A DNA stretch of 64,000 nucleotides, taken from positions 25,396 to 89,395 of the forward strand of contig CAYGUA010000022.1 in the NCBI GenBank assembly GCA_964353015.1, written 5' to 3'. The position numbers and the translations under genes were made by a program. Positions 44,030 to 53,089 of the stretch are shown here, piece after piece. The DNA is from JAMZMI01 sp964353015. GTDB lineage: Bacteria; Bacteroidota; Bacteroidia; Cytophagales; Cyclobacteriaceae. The notes beneath the pieces were generated by a model. That model searched no databases and was not told where the DNA came from. It was given only the letters and a program-made list of their open reading frames with translations. The number at the start of each line of letters is the position of its first letter. The stretch's first letter is position 1.

Positions 44030-45058
44030 ATGTCATTGAAAAACGATCTGATATTAAGGGCAGCAAGAGGAGAAAAAACAGAAAGGACTCCCGTGTGGCT
44101 GATGAGGCAGGCTGGAAGAATATTGCCTGAATACCGTGAAGTACGAGGAAGTGTGAGTGGTTTTAAGGAGCTGGTAGAAACGCCTGAACTAGCAGCTGAG
44201 GTCACCATTCAGCCGGTAGATTTACTTGGAGTGGATGCTGCAATTATCTTTTCCGACATTTTGGTGATCCCCGAAGCTATGGGATTGACCTACGAAATGG
44301 TGGAGAAAAGAGGACCATATTTCCCGAATACAATTACGACTGAAAGAGATCTGGCCAAATTAAAAATAGCCAATGAAGAAGATATTCAATACACCATTGA
44401 TGCTATCAAAATCACCAAAGCTAAATTAAAGGGCAGGGTACCTGTAATTGGATTTGCTGGGGCGCCTTGGACGATCTTCTCCTATATGGTAGAAGGAAGT
44501 GGCAGCAAAACTTTCAGCAAAGCGCGACGCATGCTCTACCAGGAGCCAGTGTTTTCTCATAAATTATTGGATCTCATCACCCAAAGCACGATTGCTTACC
44601 TCAAAGGTCAGGTGAAAGCGGGTGCTGATATGGTTCAGGTTTTTGATTCCTGGGCGGGAGTTTTGCCTCCAGCACATTATAAAGAATTTTCACTCAGATA
44701 CATCAAGCAGATATGTGATGCAATCACCGAAGTGCCTGTGACGGTTTTCGCCAAAGGAGCCTATTTTGCTTTGCCTGAAATGAATAACATCAATTGCAGA
44801 ACAGTAGGTTTGGATTGGAATATGGACGTTCATCAAGCCAAAGAACTCTTACCAGCCAAAACCCTTCAAGGGAATTTAGATCCATGTGTATTGTATGGTG
44901 ACTTTGATGCTATAAAATCTGAGACTCAGGAAATGTTAGATCAATTCTCTGGCCATGCCCACATTGCAAATTTAGGCCATGGAGTATATCCTGATACTGA
45001 TCCCGAAAAGGTCAAATATTTTGTGCACTGCGTGAAGGAACTCAGCGTGCGGATCTGA
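44030..45058 (+). CDS. hemE: Uroporphyrinogen decarboxylase
   Basis: 342 residues from ATG 44030; TTG at 44009 lies upstream of the promoter box and is rejected. Signature sequences: 'PVWLMRQAGRILPEYR' (substrate-binding Arg), 'SDILVIPEAMG' with the catalytic Asp, 'IGFAGAPWTIFSYMVEG' and 'VFDSWAGVLPP'. It removes four carboxylates from uroporphyrinogen III in heme synthesis. Its last 17 bases overlap the 3' end of the convergent hybrid kinase gene. Confidence 0.97.
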   Translation: MSLKNDLILRAARGEKTERTPVWLMRQAGRILPEYREVRGSVSGFKELVETPELAAEVTIQPVDLLGVDAAIIFSDILVIPEAMGLTYEMVEKRGPYFPNTITTERDLAKLKIANEEDIQYTIDAIKITKAKLKGRVPVIGFAGAPWTIFSYMVEGSGSKTFSKARRMLYQEPVFSHKLLDLITQSTIAYLKGQVKAGADMVQVFDSWAGVLPPAHYKEFSLRYIKQICDAITEVPVTVFAKGAYFALPEMNNINCRTVGLDWNMDVHQAKELLPAKTLQGNLDPCVLYGDFDAIKSETQEMLDQFSGHAHIANLGHGVYPDTDPEKVKYFVHCVKELSVRI

Positions 45059-47372
45059 TATTCTTGAGTATTTTCCTTTTAAGTTCTTTAGGATCAAATG
45101 GCTTGGTGATGAAATCATCCATTCCCGAGCTGTGTATATTCTCTTGAACACGAATTAAGGCTGACGCTGTTAGTGCCATAATTGGGGTGTTGTTTCCTGA
45201 CGCACGAATAATTTTCGCAGCTTCGTACCCATCCATCTCCGGCATTTGAAGATCCATCAGGATGAGGTCATAGTTGTTTGAACTTGCTTTTTTCACTGCT
45301 ATTTTTCCATTTTCTGCAACCTCGTATTCAATTCCCCAATTTTTGAGGAATTTACCAGCCACAAGCACATTCATTTTGTTGTCCTCGACTAGCAATATTT
45401 TTTTCCCCAATAGACCTTCATCGTTGGTAGAATCGTCCATAATTACAGGAAGCACTGGTCCGGTACCAAAAGGAAATTGCTGCGTGAAATGGAAAGAAGT
45501 GCCTTCGCCAACTTTACTAGTGACTTGAATGCCCACACCCTGTAATTCCAATAGTTTTTTGACGATCGATAGACCGAGACCTGATCCACCATATTCGCGA
45601 GTTGTGGATGAACTAGCTTGAGTAAAGCGCTCAAAAATAAGCTCTAATTTTTCCAGTGGGATACCGATTCCATTGTCGATTATTTCAAACTTAATCACCT
45701 GTCCGTCTTTGTCTTCCGTGATTAAGTCAAACATCAATTTTACTTCGCCTTCTGCTGTGAATTTGATGGCATTATCTATGAGATTGTTGAGGATCTGACT
45801 CATACGTGTTGCATCAAGAATCAGGCTCTGATTGATATCATGGTGATAATCGAATTGAAGTTTGAGGCCTTTTTCCATGGCTTTTGCCAAGTATGATTGG
45901 TGAATGCGCTTTCCTAATTCGATCAGATTCACATCCATTTCTTCAAATTCAACATTGCCGGATTCTAACTTGTTATAATCCAAAATGTCATTGATCAAGG
46001 ATGTAAGGTGCTCCGCCGAAAACTTGAGTGATGTGAGATTTTCGTATTGATCATCTCTGGGTTTTTCCTGGAGTAACAAATGTGAAATCCCAACCACCGC
46101 ATTTAATGGAGTGCGTATCTCGTGGCTAATTGTACTTAGAAAATCTGTTTTTGCCTGCGATGCGATTTCTGCCCGATCTCGTTCAGTTTTAAGGAAATAT
46201 GCAAACCTGAACGATAGTATCAAAGATTGTGAGAAGAAGAAAAGGACATATCCCCAAAATGACACAGCGATCCAATAAGGCGCCCAGTGGAAATAGACCA
46301 ATATATTGTAAATAAAAACCATAAAAACCACTCCTGTACTCAACAAGGCATACTCTGATCCGATCAATCTTTTTTTGAATGCCTTGATATAGGATACAAT
46401 GGCTACACCCAGGTATATAATCAAGACGAAGAAAAATGGAGTGACCAAACGGGTGAAAATGAAAGCCGGTAGAATTAATACACTCACTGAGAAAGTCAAT
46501 GTGATCAGGTAAATCGGCATGATCACAGCACGATGGATTTCTCCCGGGTAGAGTTTCTCAACGAACTTCCCAAAGAGATACGTGCTGATAAAAAGAGATA
46601 TGTACTCAAGTCGAATGCCAATATGCCAAGGCATATCTATCAATTGGTGCAAGGCATAATATCCAAATCCAAAAATTCGATAGGAATAAACAATACAAAA
46701 CATAGAGAAATATAAAATGGCTTTGTCGTGGTGGCCAAAAAAGTAGAGTCCAAGGAAGAACAAACCACCCATAGCCAAACTACCTGTCAATATGAGATCA
46801 TAGGCCAGAATTTGATTCTGTTCGGACTTCATATAGGAATAATGGCCGATAGAAATGCTTTCGCTTGATCCTCCTTTATAATGATTGAAATTTGCGATTT
46901 GCAATACCAATTCGTTCGTGTCTTTCACATGCCGGAGTTCTACGAAATCAGGTTTCCATTGTGGGGTATAGGTGCTTTCTGAGGTATCTGGCTGACCATT
47001 TTTCAAAATCAATTCCCCATTAAAATAGAGTGCAAATGAAGAATACATATCTTCAACATGAAGCATATATTCTTTGGATGAAGGAGGCAAAATGAGTTGT
47101 AGCCTGTAGGTAGCAAATCCTTTGCCTGACAAGTTTTGACCATCAATGATTTGATCATTCCAAAGTGAGGGAAATTGAATGTATTGTCCCTTTTTTGTTA
47201 TCTCATTAGGCAGCAAGAGTTGATTCCAGAAAAACTCCCATTCACCATCCAGCTTTACGCTCTTCTCTGTAAGATCATTCTGTTGTATATGCAGCAAGCC
47301 TTTATTTGCTTGTGCAGACCCATTCCAAATGGCAAGCTGACTTAAGAGCAATATGTAAAGTAGAATTCTCAC
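45042..47372 (-). CDS. Hybrid sensor histidine kinase (7TM type), copy 1
   Basis: 776 residues from GTG 47372, which opens a clean signal peptide (RILLYILLLSQLAIW, ending AQ) 22 bases after the stop of copy 2. The frame remains open to 47486 only by running through the neighbour's end. Order: periplasmic jelly-roll sensor ('VKLDGEWEFFWNQLLLPNEI', 'SLWNDQ') like the 7TMR-DISM family, seven membrane helices (about 185-390), histidine kinase (H417 in SHEIRTP, N-box NNLIDNAIKF, G2 GSGLGLSI) and a C-terminal receiver (LILMDLQMPEMDGYEA). It is a paralog of copy 2. No HPt protein is in the window. It overlaps hemE by 17 bases. Confidence 0.92.
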   Translation of the reverse strand: MRILLYILLLSQLAIWNGSAQANKGLLHIQQNDLTEKSVKLDGEWEFFWNQLLLPNEITKKGQYIQFPSLWNDQIIDGQNLSGKGFATYRLQLILPPSSKEYMLHVEDMYSSFALYFNGELILKNGQPDTSESTYTPQWKPDFVELRHVKDTNELVLQIANFNHYKGGSSESISIGHYSYMKSEQNQILAYDLILTGSLAMGGLFFLGLYFFGHHDKAILYFSMFCIVYSYRIFGFGYYALHQLIDMPWHIGIRLEYISLFISTYLFGKFVEKLYPGEIHRAVIMPIYLITLTFSVSVLILPAFIFTRLVTPFFFVLIIYLGVAIVSYIKAFKKRLIGSEYALLSTGVVFMVFIYNILVYFHWAPYWIAVSFWGYVLFFFSQSLILSFRFAYFLKTERDRAEIASQAKTDFLSTISHEIRTPLNAVVGISHLLLQEKPRDDQYENLTSLKFSAEHLTSLINDILDYNKLESGNVEFEEMDVNLIELGKRIHQSYLAKAMEKGLKLQFDYHHDINQSLILDATRMSQILNNLIDNAIKFTAEGEVKLMFDLITEDKDGQVIKFEIIDNGIGIPLEKLELIFERFTQASSSTTREYGGSGLGLSIVKKLLELQGVGIQVTSKVGEGTSFHFTQQFPFGTGPVLPVIMDDSTNDEGLLGKKILLVEDNKMNVLVAGKFLKNWGIEYEVAENGKIAVKKASSNNYDLILMDLQMPEMDGYEAAKIIRASGNNTPIMALTASALIRVQENIHSSGMDDFITKPFDPKELKRKILKNIRSAR

Positions 47373-47394
47373 GATGTAATAAACATACAGAAAT

Positions 47395-49752
47395 TTAAAT
47401 AGGCTTACGATTGATGTATTGCGAAATTTTTTGATGCAAAATCTCCGGGTCAAATGGTTTGGTGACATAATCATCCATACCTGCATTTTTGATTTTGATT
47501 TGATCTTCCATCAAAGCTGAAGCAGTCAAAGCAATAATTGGTTTGGTTACGCCCAGTGATCGGAATTTTCTTGAGGCTTCATAGCCATCCATCACTGGCA
47601 TTTGTAAATCCATCAATATCAAAGCAATCTCTGAATCAGCCTGATATTTCTCTAATGCTTCTTTGCCATTTTTTGCGATGATTATTTCGAATCCCCATTT
47701 TTTTAGAAATTTCTTCACAACCATAATGTTCACCTCATTGTCTTCTACTACGAGCAACTTTGATGGATTTGAATCGGGTTGCTTGCTTTCCGGAATAACA
47801 GGCTCAAAGTGTTGAACGCCTCGTTCTGCAGGTTTTTGAGCTATTTCGAAAACCTGGATAAAATAAAAAACAGACCCTTTTCCTTCATCACTTTCCACCA
47901 AAAGTTCTACTCCTTGCAGTTGCAGAAGTTGTCTTGTGATAGTCAGACCAAGCCCTGTCCCACCAAATTCGCGAGTTGTAGAAGAACTTGCTTGTGTGAA
48001 GCTTTCAAAAATGGCCGAAAGCTTTCCTATTTCAATGCCAATCCCTGTATCCCTTACTTCAAATCTCACCTCGACTTCTTCCTTATTTTTATTGATTACC
48101 TGCAGATTTACCGTGATACTTCCAGCATTAGTAAACTTCACAGCATTGTTGATAAGGTTGGTGAGTATTTGGCTTGTACGTGTCGGATCGCACAATATGA
48201 GCTCAGGTATGTCTGCATCAATATTGAAAACGAGATCCAGTTTTTTGGCATTAACTGCCGGCAGGAATACCCTTTTCAAACTACTCATGAGTTCGTGGAT
48301 ATTCACTGGACGATTTTCAAATACGATTTTTTTCGCTTCTATTTTGCTGAAATCAAGGATATCATTGATGATCACCAGCAGATTTTTCGCTGAAAATTTC
48401 AATGTATTGAGCGTTTCGAGTTGGGAAGCCTTAGGTTTATCCTCAAGGAGAAAATTTGTCAGGCCGATGACCGCATTCATTGGCGTTCTGATTTCGTGAC
48501 TTATTGTACTCAAAAACTCAGACTTAATCTGTGAGGCTTTTTCAGCACGATCTCTTTCAAATTTCAGAAAATATGCGAATCGGAACGATAAAATCAATGA
48601 TTGTGAAAAGAAAAATAGCACATATCCCCAAAAAGTAGCCGCACTCCATTCTGGTAATATTCCTAAAAAAACCATGATGCTGTAGAGGAAAATTGTAATT
48701 ACAACACAGGTGCTTATGAGGGCATAAGTTGATCCTAATTTTTTCTTACGAAAGGCTCCAAGGTATATCCGCATTGTTAGTAGCAGATAGACCACCAACA
48801 CTACTAGAAATGGGTTAGTGAAATGGGTGAATATATAAGCTGGTAAAATGATAGTTGCTACCGAAAAAGTAATGCAAATCGTATTTAGGATTTTGAAATA
48901 AATCGGCTTGATCTCGTCTGGATAATTACGATAGACAAATTTGCTGAAGAGAAAAACGCTTATAAACAAAGAAATGTATTCCAATCGAGCCAGCACATAC
49001 CATGAACCGCCAATTAAGTGATGGAGGGTATAATAATCTGAGCCAATGATCCGGTATGAATAAGTGATGCAAAACACAGAGAAAAATAGGATGGCCTTGT
49101 CATGATGCCCAAAAAGGAAAAGTCCAAGTAAAAATAATCCACCCATAAAAAGGCTCCCGGTGAGAATCAAATCATAAGAAAGGATCTCGAGCTCTTCATC
49201 TTTCATGAAATCTGTTTCACCAATTTCAAGGCTTTGATTAATTCCTCCTTTGCGATGATCAAAGTTGGCTATTTGCAGTACTATTTCACTCGTGTCCTTG
49301 AGTTGTCTGAGTGGGATATAATCTGGCTTCCATTCGGGGATATAATTTTCGCGATTTTTAGCAACAACCCCATTTTTATATACCAGCTCACCATTGACAT
49401 AAAGCCGAAATGAAGAAAACATGTCCTCCACGTGCAATGTATAATAACTCCGATCCTGAGGCAACAGAATTTTCAGTCGATAGGTGGCATATCCAAATCT
49501 TTGAATTTTTTTTCCATCAATCTCCAGATCGTTCCATAATGAAGGGAAAGGAATAATTTTCCCTTTTTTTGTGATCTGTTCTGGTTCTAGTAGCTCGTCC
49601 CAAAAGAATTCCCATTCTCCATCGAGTTTGATTGATTGTTTACTAAGATCGGCGGATCTCAGATCTAAAATTCCATCGTGGGCAATCTGAGCAGTTGCTA
49701 AAAAGGAATTTAGAATGCATATTATAATCAGTAGTCGCTGGCCGATTAGCAT
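47395..49752 (-). CDS. Hybrid sensor histidine kinase (7TM type), copy 2
   Basis: 785 residues. Signal peptide (ending LATAQ), a periplasmic sensor ('SIKLDGEWEFFWDELLEPEQ', 'SLWNDLEIDGKK'), seven membrane helices, kinase core with H419 in SHEIRTP, N-box TNLINNAVKF and G2 GTGLGLTI, then a receiver with 'ALILMDLQMPVMDGYEAS'. Architecture and many residues match copy 1 throughout, so the two arose by tandem duplication. The likely output is phosphorelay through an HPt protein encoded elsewhere or within-receiver signalling. A terminator for the upstream aminotransferase separates it from that gene. Confidence 0.93.
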   Translation of the reverse strand: MLIGQRLLIIICILNSFLATAQIAHDGILDLRSADLSKQSIKLDGEWEFFWDELLEPEQITKKGKIIPFPSLWNDLEIDGKKIQRFGYATYRLKILLPQDRSYYTLHVEDMFSSFRLYVNGELVYKNGVVAKNRENYIPEWKPDYIPLRQLKDTSEIVLQIANFDHRKGGINQSLEIGETDFMKDEELEILSYDLILTGSLFMGGLFLLGLFLFGHHDKAILFFSVFCITYSYRIIGSDYYTLHHLIGGSWYVLARLEYISLFISVFLFSKFVYRNYPDEIKPIYFKILNTICITFSVATIILPAYIFTHFTNPFLVVLVVYLLLTMRIYLGAFRKKKLGSTYALISTCVVITIFLYSIMVFLGILPEWSAATFWGYVLFFFSQSLILSFRFAYFLKFERDRAEKASQIKSEFLSTISHEIRTPMNAVIGLTNFLLEDKPKASQLETLNTLKFSAKNLLVIINDILDFSKIEAKKIVFENRPVNIHELMSSLKRVFLPAVNAKKLDLVFNIDADIPELILCDPTRTSQILTNLINNAVKFTNAGSITVNLQVINKNKEEVEVRFEVRDTGIGIEIGKLSAIFESFTQASSSTTREFGGTGLGLTITRQLLQLQGVELLVESDEGKGSVFYFIQVFEIAQKPAERGVQHFEPVIPESKQPDSNPSKLLVVEDNEVNIMVVKKFLKKWGFEIIIAKNGKEALEKYQADSEIALILMDLQMPVMDGYEASRKFRSLGVTKPIIALTASALMEDQIKIKNAGMDDYVTKPFDPEILHQKISQYINRKPI

Positions 49753-49806
49753 AAAGTAATATTACCGAAAATACGCTGGAATTGGTATGATTATCGGAGG
49801 TAAAGC

Positions 49807-49835
49807 AAAAAAAAACGGTGTGAGCCACACCGTTT
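49807..49835 (-). terminator. Rho-independent terminator after the aminotransferase
   Basis: Minus-strand stem AAACGGTGTG/CACACCGTTT with loop GCT, followed by nine T. It lies 25 bases after the aminotransferase stop. Confidence 0.9.
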
Positions 49836-49859
49836 CTATTTTCTTAACTATTTGGTCTT

Positions 49860-51059
49860 TTAAGACAGTTTAGCCAAAGATTCCTTTATTCTGGAAATAG
49901 CCGTTTTCAAATCCTCTACTGAAGCTGCATAAGAAAGTCTTACGCACTCCGGCTCTCCGAATGAACCGCCCTCAACTACAGAAACTCTGGCATCTCCTAG
50001 TAGGTAAAGACAAAGATCATTTGCATCATTGATTGTGATCGTACCGTCGGTTTTACCAAAGAATTCACTTACGTTCGGGAAGAAGTAAAAAGCACCACCT
50101 GGCATATTTACCTTCAATCCTGGAATCTCTGAAAGTAGATCGTAAACTAATTTTCTCCTTTTTTCATATTCTCTCACCATTTCATATGATGGCTCCAATG
50201 AAGTAGTCAATGCAGTCAATGCAGCTCGTTGGGCAATAGAGCAGTTTGCAGAAGTGAGCTGGCCTTGAATTTTATTTGCTGCTTTTGCCAACCAGAGTGG
50301 AGCACCAATGTAGCCAACTCTCCATCCTGTCATTGCAAATCCTTTTGCAAAACCATTTATCGTTACTGTACGCTCAATCATGCCAGGCATAGCGCCAATA
50401 CTTACGTGTTTGCCACCGTAATTGATCAGCTCATATATTTCATCAGAAAGCACAACAATATTTGGATGATCTTCCAAAACTTTAGCCATATCCATCAATT
50501 CTTCTTCTGTAAACACAGATCCTGTTGGGTTACAAGGAGATGAAAAAATGATAGCTTTGGTTTTGTCGGTAATCGCTGCTTTTAATTGAGCTGAAGTGGC
50601 TTTAAATTCATTTTCAATTCCACCTTTGATGAATACGCACGTACCTTCTGCCAACTCCACCAATGCACTGTAGCTTACCCAAAAAGGAGAATATATAATC
50701 ACTTCGTCTCCTGGATCCAAAAGGGCAAGAAACACATTCGCAATTGATTGTTTTGCTCCATTAGACACCACTATCTGCTCTGCAGAATAATTGAGGTTAT
50801 TGTCCTTTTTAAATTTTTCGCTTATTGCCTCTCGCAAGTCACCATAGCCATTTACTGGCGGGTATGCAAAATACTTACCTTCATCAATGGCTTCCTTCGC
50901 ACCGTCGCAGATGTGTTTTGGTGTTTTGAAATCTGGTTCGCCGAGGCTCAATCCAATGACATCAACACCTTGTTGCTTCAATTCGCGGGCTTTTGCGGCC
51001 ATAGCGAGTGTGGCCGATTCGGCCATGTTTTTGATTCTTTCTGATCGTAAATCCATCAT
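49860..51059 (-). CDS. Class I/II aminotransferase (aspartate aminotransferase-like)
   Basis: 399 residues. PLP-fold type I landmarks: 'GLSLGEPDFKTPKHI' near the N-terminus, 'SNGAKQSIANVF', 'SPCNPTGSVFTEEEL', 'VLSDEIYELINYGG', the lysine in 'NGFAKGFAMTGWRVGYIG' and the carboxylate-binding Arg in 'CVRLSYAASVEDL'. Most like bacterial subgroup I-gamma AspC/PatA-type enzymes; aspartate/2-oxoglutarate is likely but not proven. It has its own promoter and terminator. ATG at 51056 is an equal alternative. Confidence 0.93.
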   Translation of the reverse strand: MMDLRSERIKNMAESATLAMAAKARELKQQGVDVIGLSLGEPDFKTPKHICDGAKEAIDEGKYFAYPPVNGYGDLREAISEKFKKDNNLNYSAEQIVVSNGAKQSIANVFLALLDPGDEVIIYSPFWVSYSALVELAEGTCVFIKGGIENEFKATSAQLKAAITDKTKAIIFSSPCNPTGSVFTEEELMDMAKVLEDHPNIVVLSDEIYELINYGGKHVSIGAMPGMIERTVTINGFAKGFAMTGWRVGYIGAPLWLAKAANKIQGQLTSANCSIAQRAALTALTTSLEPSYEMVREYEKRRKLVYDLLSEIPGLKVNMPGGAFYFFPNVSEFFGKTDGTITINDANDLCLYLLGDARVSVVEGGSFGEPECVRLSYAASVEDLKTAISRIKESLAKLS

Positions 51060-51078
51060 GTTATTTTATAAGCGGCTG

Positions 51079-51109
51079 CAAAGCTAGTGAATTCAAAAAG
51101 ACGATCAAA
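51079..51109 (-). promoter_or_regulatory. Aminotransferase promoter
   Basis: Minus strand: TTTG (51109-51106), a 19-base spacer and TAGCTTTG (51086-51079), an exact match to TTTG-N19-TAnnTTTG. The start codon lies 19 bases downstream. The best promoter in the window. Confidence 0.75.
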
Positions 51110-51167
51110 CGTCTTTCCAGCTGAATTCGTTGGCAACAGAAAGAATATTGAAAATTTTATGTGGCAA

Positions 51168-51209
51168 CATACGGCCTCAACCCTATAAAAATTTGGTTGA
51201 GGTCGTATG
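51168..51209. repeat. Long inverted repeat without T-tract
   Basis: CATACGGCCTCAACC (51168-51182) and GGTTGAGGTCGTATG (51195-51209) pair over 15 bases with one G-T pair around a 12-base A/T-rich loop. It sits in the 231-base gap between the CBS protein and the aminotransferase. No T-tract follows on either strand, so it is not a standard terminator. Confidence 0.7.
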
Positions 51210-51290
51210 CATTCGATGCAAAATGGCACCCCAGACTGGAATTAAATGTTTTGACTTGAGCAGATTTTTACTTAAAATAGGCCTCTGGGC

Positions 51291-51752
51291 TCACCAGGTG
51301 GTGCTTTTGAGATTGTGGACAGCACGCATGATATCCTTCTGAGATATTTGCCCGATCAGTTTTCCGAAACTGACAACAGGAAATCTTCTGATTCTCATGC
51401 TGAGAAACTTATCCGCCGCATCGAAAATATTTGTTTCTGGAGAAATACTAATCACATTGGTCGACATGTGCTCAGAAACTTTGGCAGATAGGTTGGGCAT
51501 GTTGTTGTATTTGCCCCTCACTACCTCTTTCATGCAGTCTCCTTCTGAAATCACGCCGATCAGTTCGCCATCCTCGTTTACGACCGGTCCTCCGGAAATT
51601 CTATTTTTCAATAATGAGTTGATCACTTCATCCATATGTTGGTCAGGACTGAAAGTGATCAATTTTGTGGACATATAATCTCCTACTGTTACAGAAAGAG
51701 TGCCTTCAGATTTGGGTTTTTCTACCTGAACGCCTTTATAACTTTTTACCAT
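51291..51752 (-). CDS. CBS-domain pair protein
   Basis: 153 residues holding two CBS domains: 'VGDYMSTKLITFSPDQHMDE' to 'GELIGVISEGDCMKEV', and 'VSEHMSTNVISISPETNIFD' to 'GKLIGQISQKDIMRAV'. CBS pairs bind adenine nucleotides and sense energy state. There is no attached enzyme domain, so it would act by binding a partner. It stands alone between an unexplained inverted repeat and a 270-base gap. Confidence 0.9.
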   Translation of the reverse strand: MVKSYKGVQVEKPKSEGTLSVTVGDYMSTKLITFSPDQHMDEVINSLLKNRISGGPVVNEDGELIGVISEGDCMKEVVRGKYNNMPNLSAKVSEHMSTNVISISPETNIFDAADKFLSMRIRRFPVVSFGKLIGQISQKDIMRAVHNLKSTTW

Positions 51753-52024
51753 AATTGAAATGTTGTTAGCCTCTCAAAGTAATAAAGATTTACTAAAATA
51801 CCTAGGAAATCACCGATCTATATTTCCAAATATCTAATTGGAAAATATATTTTGTATGAAAGAATATTTTGATAATTGGATGTTATGAAGATGATATGGT
51901 CTGTTTATTTATAAAACACAGATTCCTGGTATTCACTTAACCATCTCTTAATGATTAGGTAAGCTTTGATTTATATGTTCTCTGATCAAATCGACTTTAT
52001 TTGCCTTTGTATTAAATTGTCGAA

Positions 52025-53089
52025 GTGAAGGTTAATAACAAAATTGTCTATCAGAATCTGGATAAACTCTATGCTGAGTCACCCACAATTGATCTTCATA
52101 AGAATGACAAGTGGGTCATTTTCAGTGACCTTCATATGGGAGATGGGGGCTCCACAGATGATTTTAAGCCCAACTCCGAATTGTTTACCAAGGTTTTAAA
52201 TGAACATTATCTGGAAAAGAAATTTTCCTTAATTCTCAACGGGGATGTGGAGGAGCTACAGCGATTTTCATTCAAGAAAATCACCGATTATTGGACTGAA
52301 ATTTATGACATTTTTAATGCCTTTTCGAGTAAGCACCGATTGATAAAGACAATTGGGAATCACGACATTAAACTTTCCATCATTGAAGAAAACCCCTTTA
52401 GATATGAGCTGTATGATGCCTTCAAATTGAAATATAAAGAAAACAATCTATTTGTATTTCATGGACATCAAGCATCTAAGAAATTCCAAAAACACAATTT
52501 TCTCATTGGGCTTACTTTGAAATATCTGGCAAACCCACTTGGTATTAAAAACTACTCAGTGGCGCATGATAGCCGCAAACAATACAATATCGAGAAACGG
52601 GTCTATGGATATTCAGCATTTAACAAAATAGCTTCGGTCATTGGCCATACACATCGCCCCCTATTTGAATCTCTACACAAAGTAGAAAGATTGAAATACA
52701 AGATTGAGCAACTATGCCGGGAGTTGGCAATGAAAAAGGAACCCGACGAGGAAATAGAAGAAAGCATCAAGGCCAATAAAAAGGATCTAAAAAAGTATTA
52801 TAAAACCAATGCGGACACCAACTTACTGAATTATGTGTACAATACGATTTTTCATATCCCTTGTCTGTTTAATTCTGGATGTGTAATAGGCAAGCGTGGC
52901 ATGACCTGTCTTGAAATTGAAGACGGGAAAATCAGGTTAGTCCACTGGTTTGACAAAAAAATAAGTAAAAAATATCTGCAACAATCAGGATATGAACCTG
53001 AGCAGTTGGTCGATTCTGATTACCACCGAATGGTCGTCAATGAAGAAACTTTGGATTATGTATTCACACGTATAAAATATTTATCATGA
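52025..53089 (+). CDS. Calcineurin-like metallophosphoesterase
   Basis: 354 residues, GTG start at 52025. The metal-binding motifs are in order: VIFSDLHMGD, LILNGDVEEL, TIGNHDIK, VFHGHQAS and VIGHTHRP. No signal peptide, so it is cytoplasmic or peripheral. A helical insert lies at about 215-260. The family spans phosphodiesterases, UDP-diacylglucosamine hydrolases and others; the substrate is not clear. It begins an operon with a GDPD and a sugar kinase (ATGA overlap, then an 8-base overlap). Confidence 0.87.
   Translation: MKVNNKIVYQNLDKLYAESPTIDLHKNDKWVIFSDLHMGDGGSTDDFKPNSELFTKVLNEHYLEKKFSLILNGDVEELQRFSFKKITDYWTEIYDIFNAFSSKHRLIKTIGNHDIKLSIIEENPFRYELYDAFKLKYKENNLFVFHGHQASKKFQKHNFLIGLTLKYLANPLGIKNYSVAHDSRKQYNIEKRVYGYSAFNKIASVIGHTHRPLFESLHKVERLKYKIEQLCRELAMKKEPDEEIEESIKANKKDLKKYYKTNADTNLLNYVYNTIFHIPCLFNSGCVIGKRGMTCLEIEDGKIRLVHWFDKKISKKYLQQSGYEPEQLVDSDYHRMVVNEETLDYVFTRIKYLS

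Noticed and set aside
47373..47486. Longer start for hybrid kinase copy 1
   Set aside because: It would run through the end of copy 2 and lacks a signal peptide, while GTG 47372 opens a perfect one.
51130..51342. Plus-strand 70-residue frame
   Set aside because: It crosses the inverted repeat and enters the CBS gene from the wrong strand; content is random.
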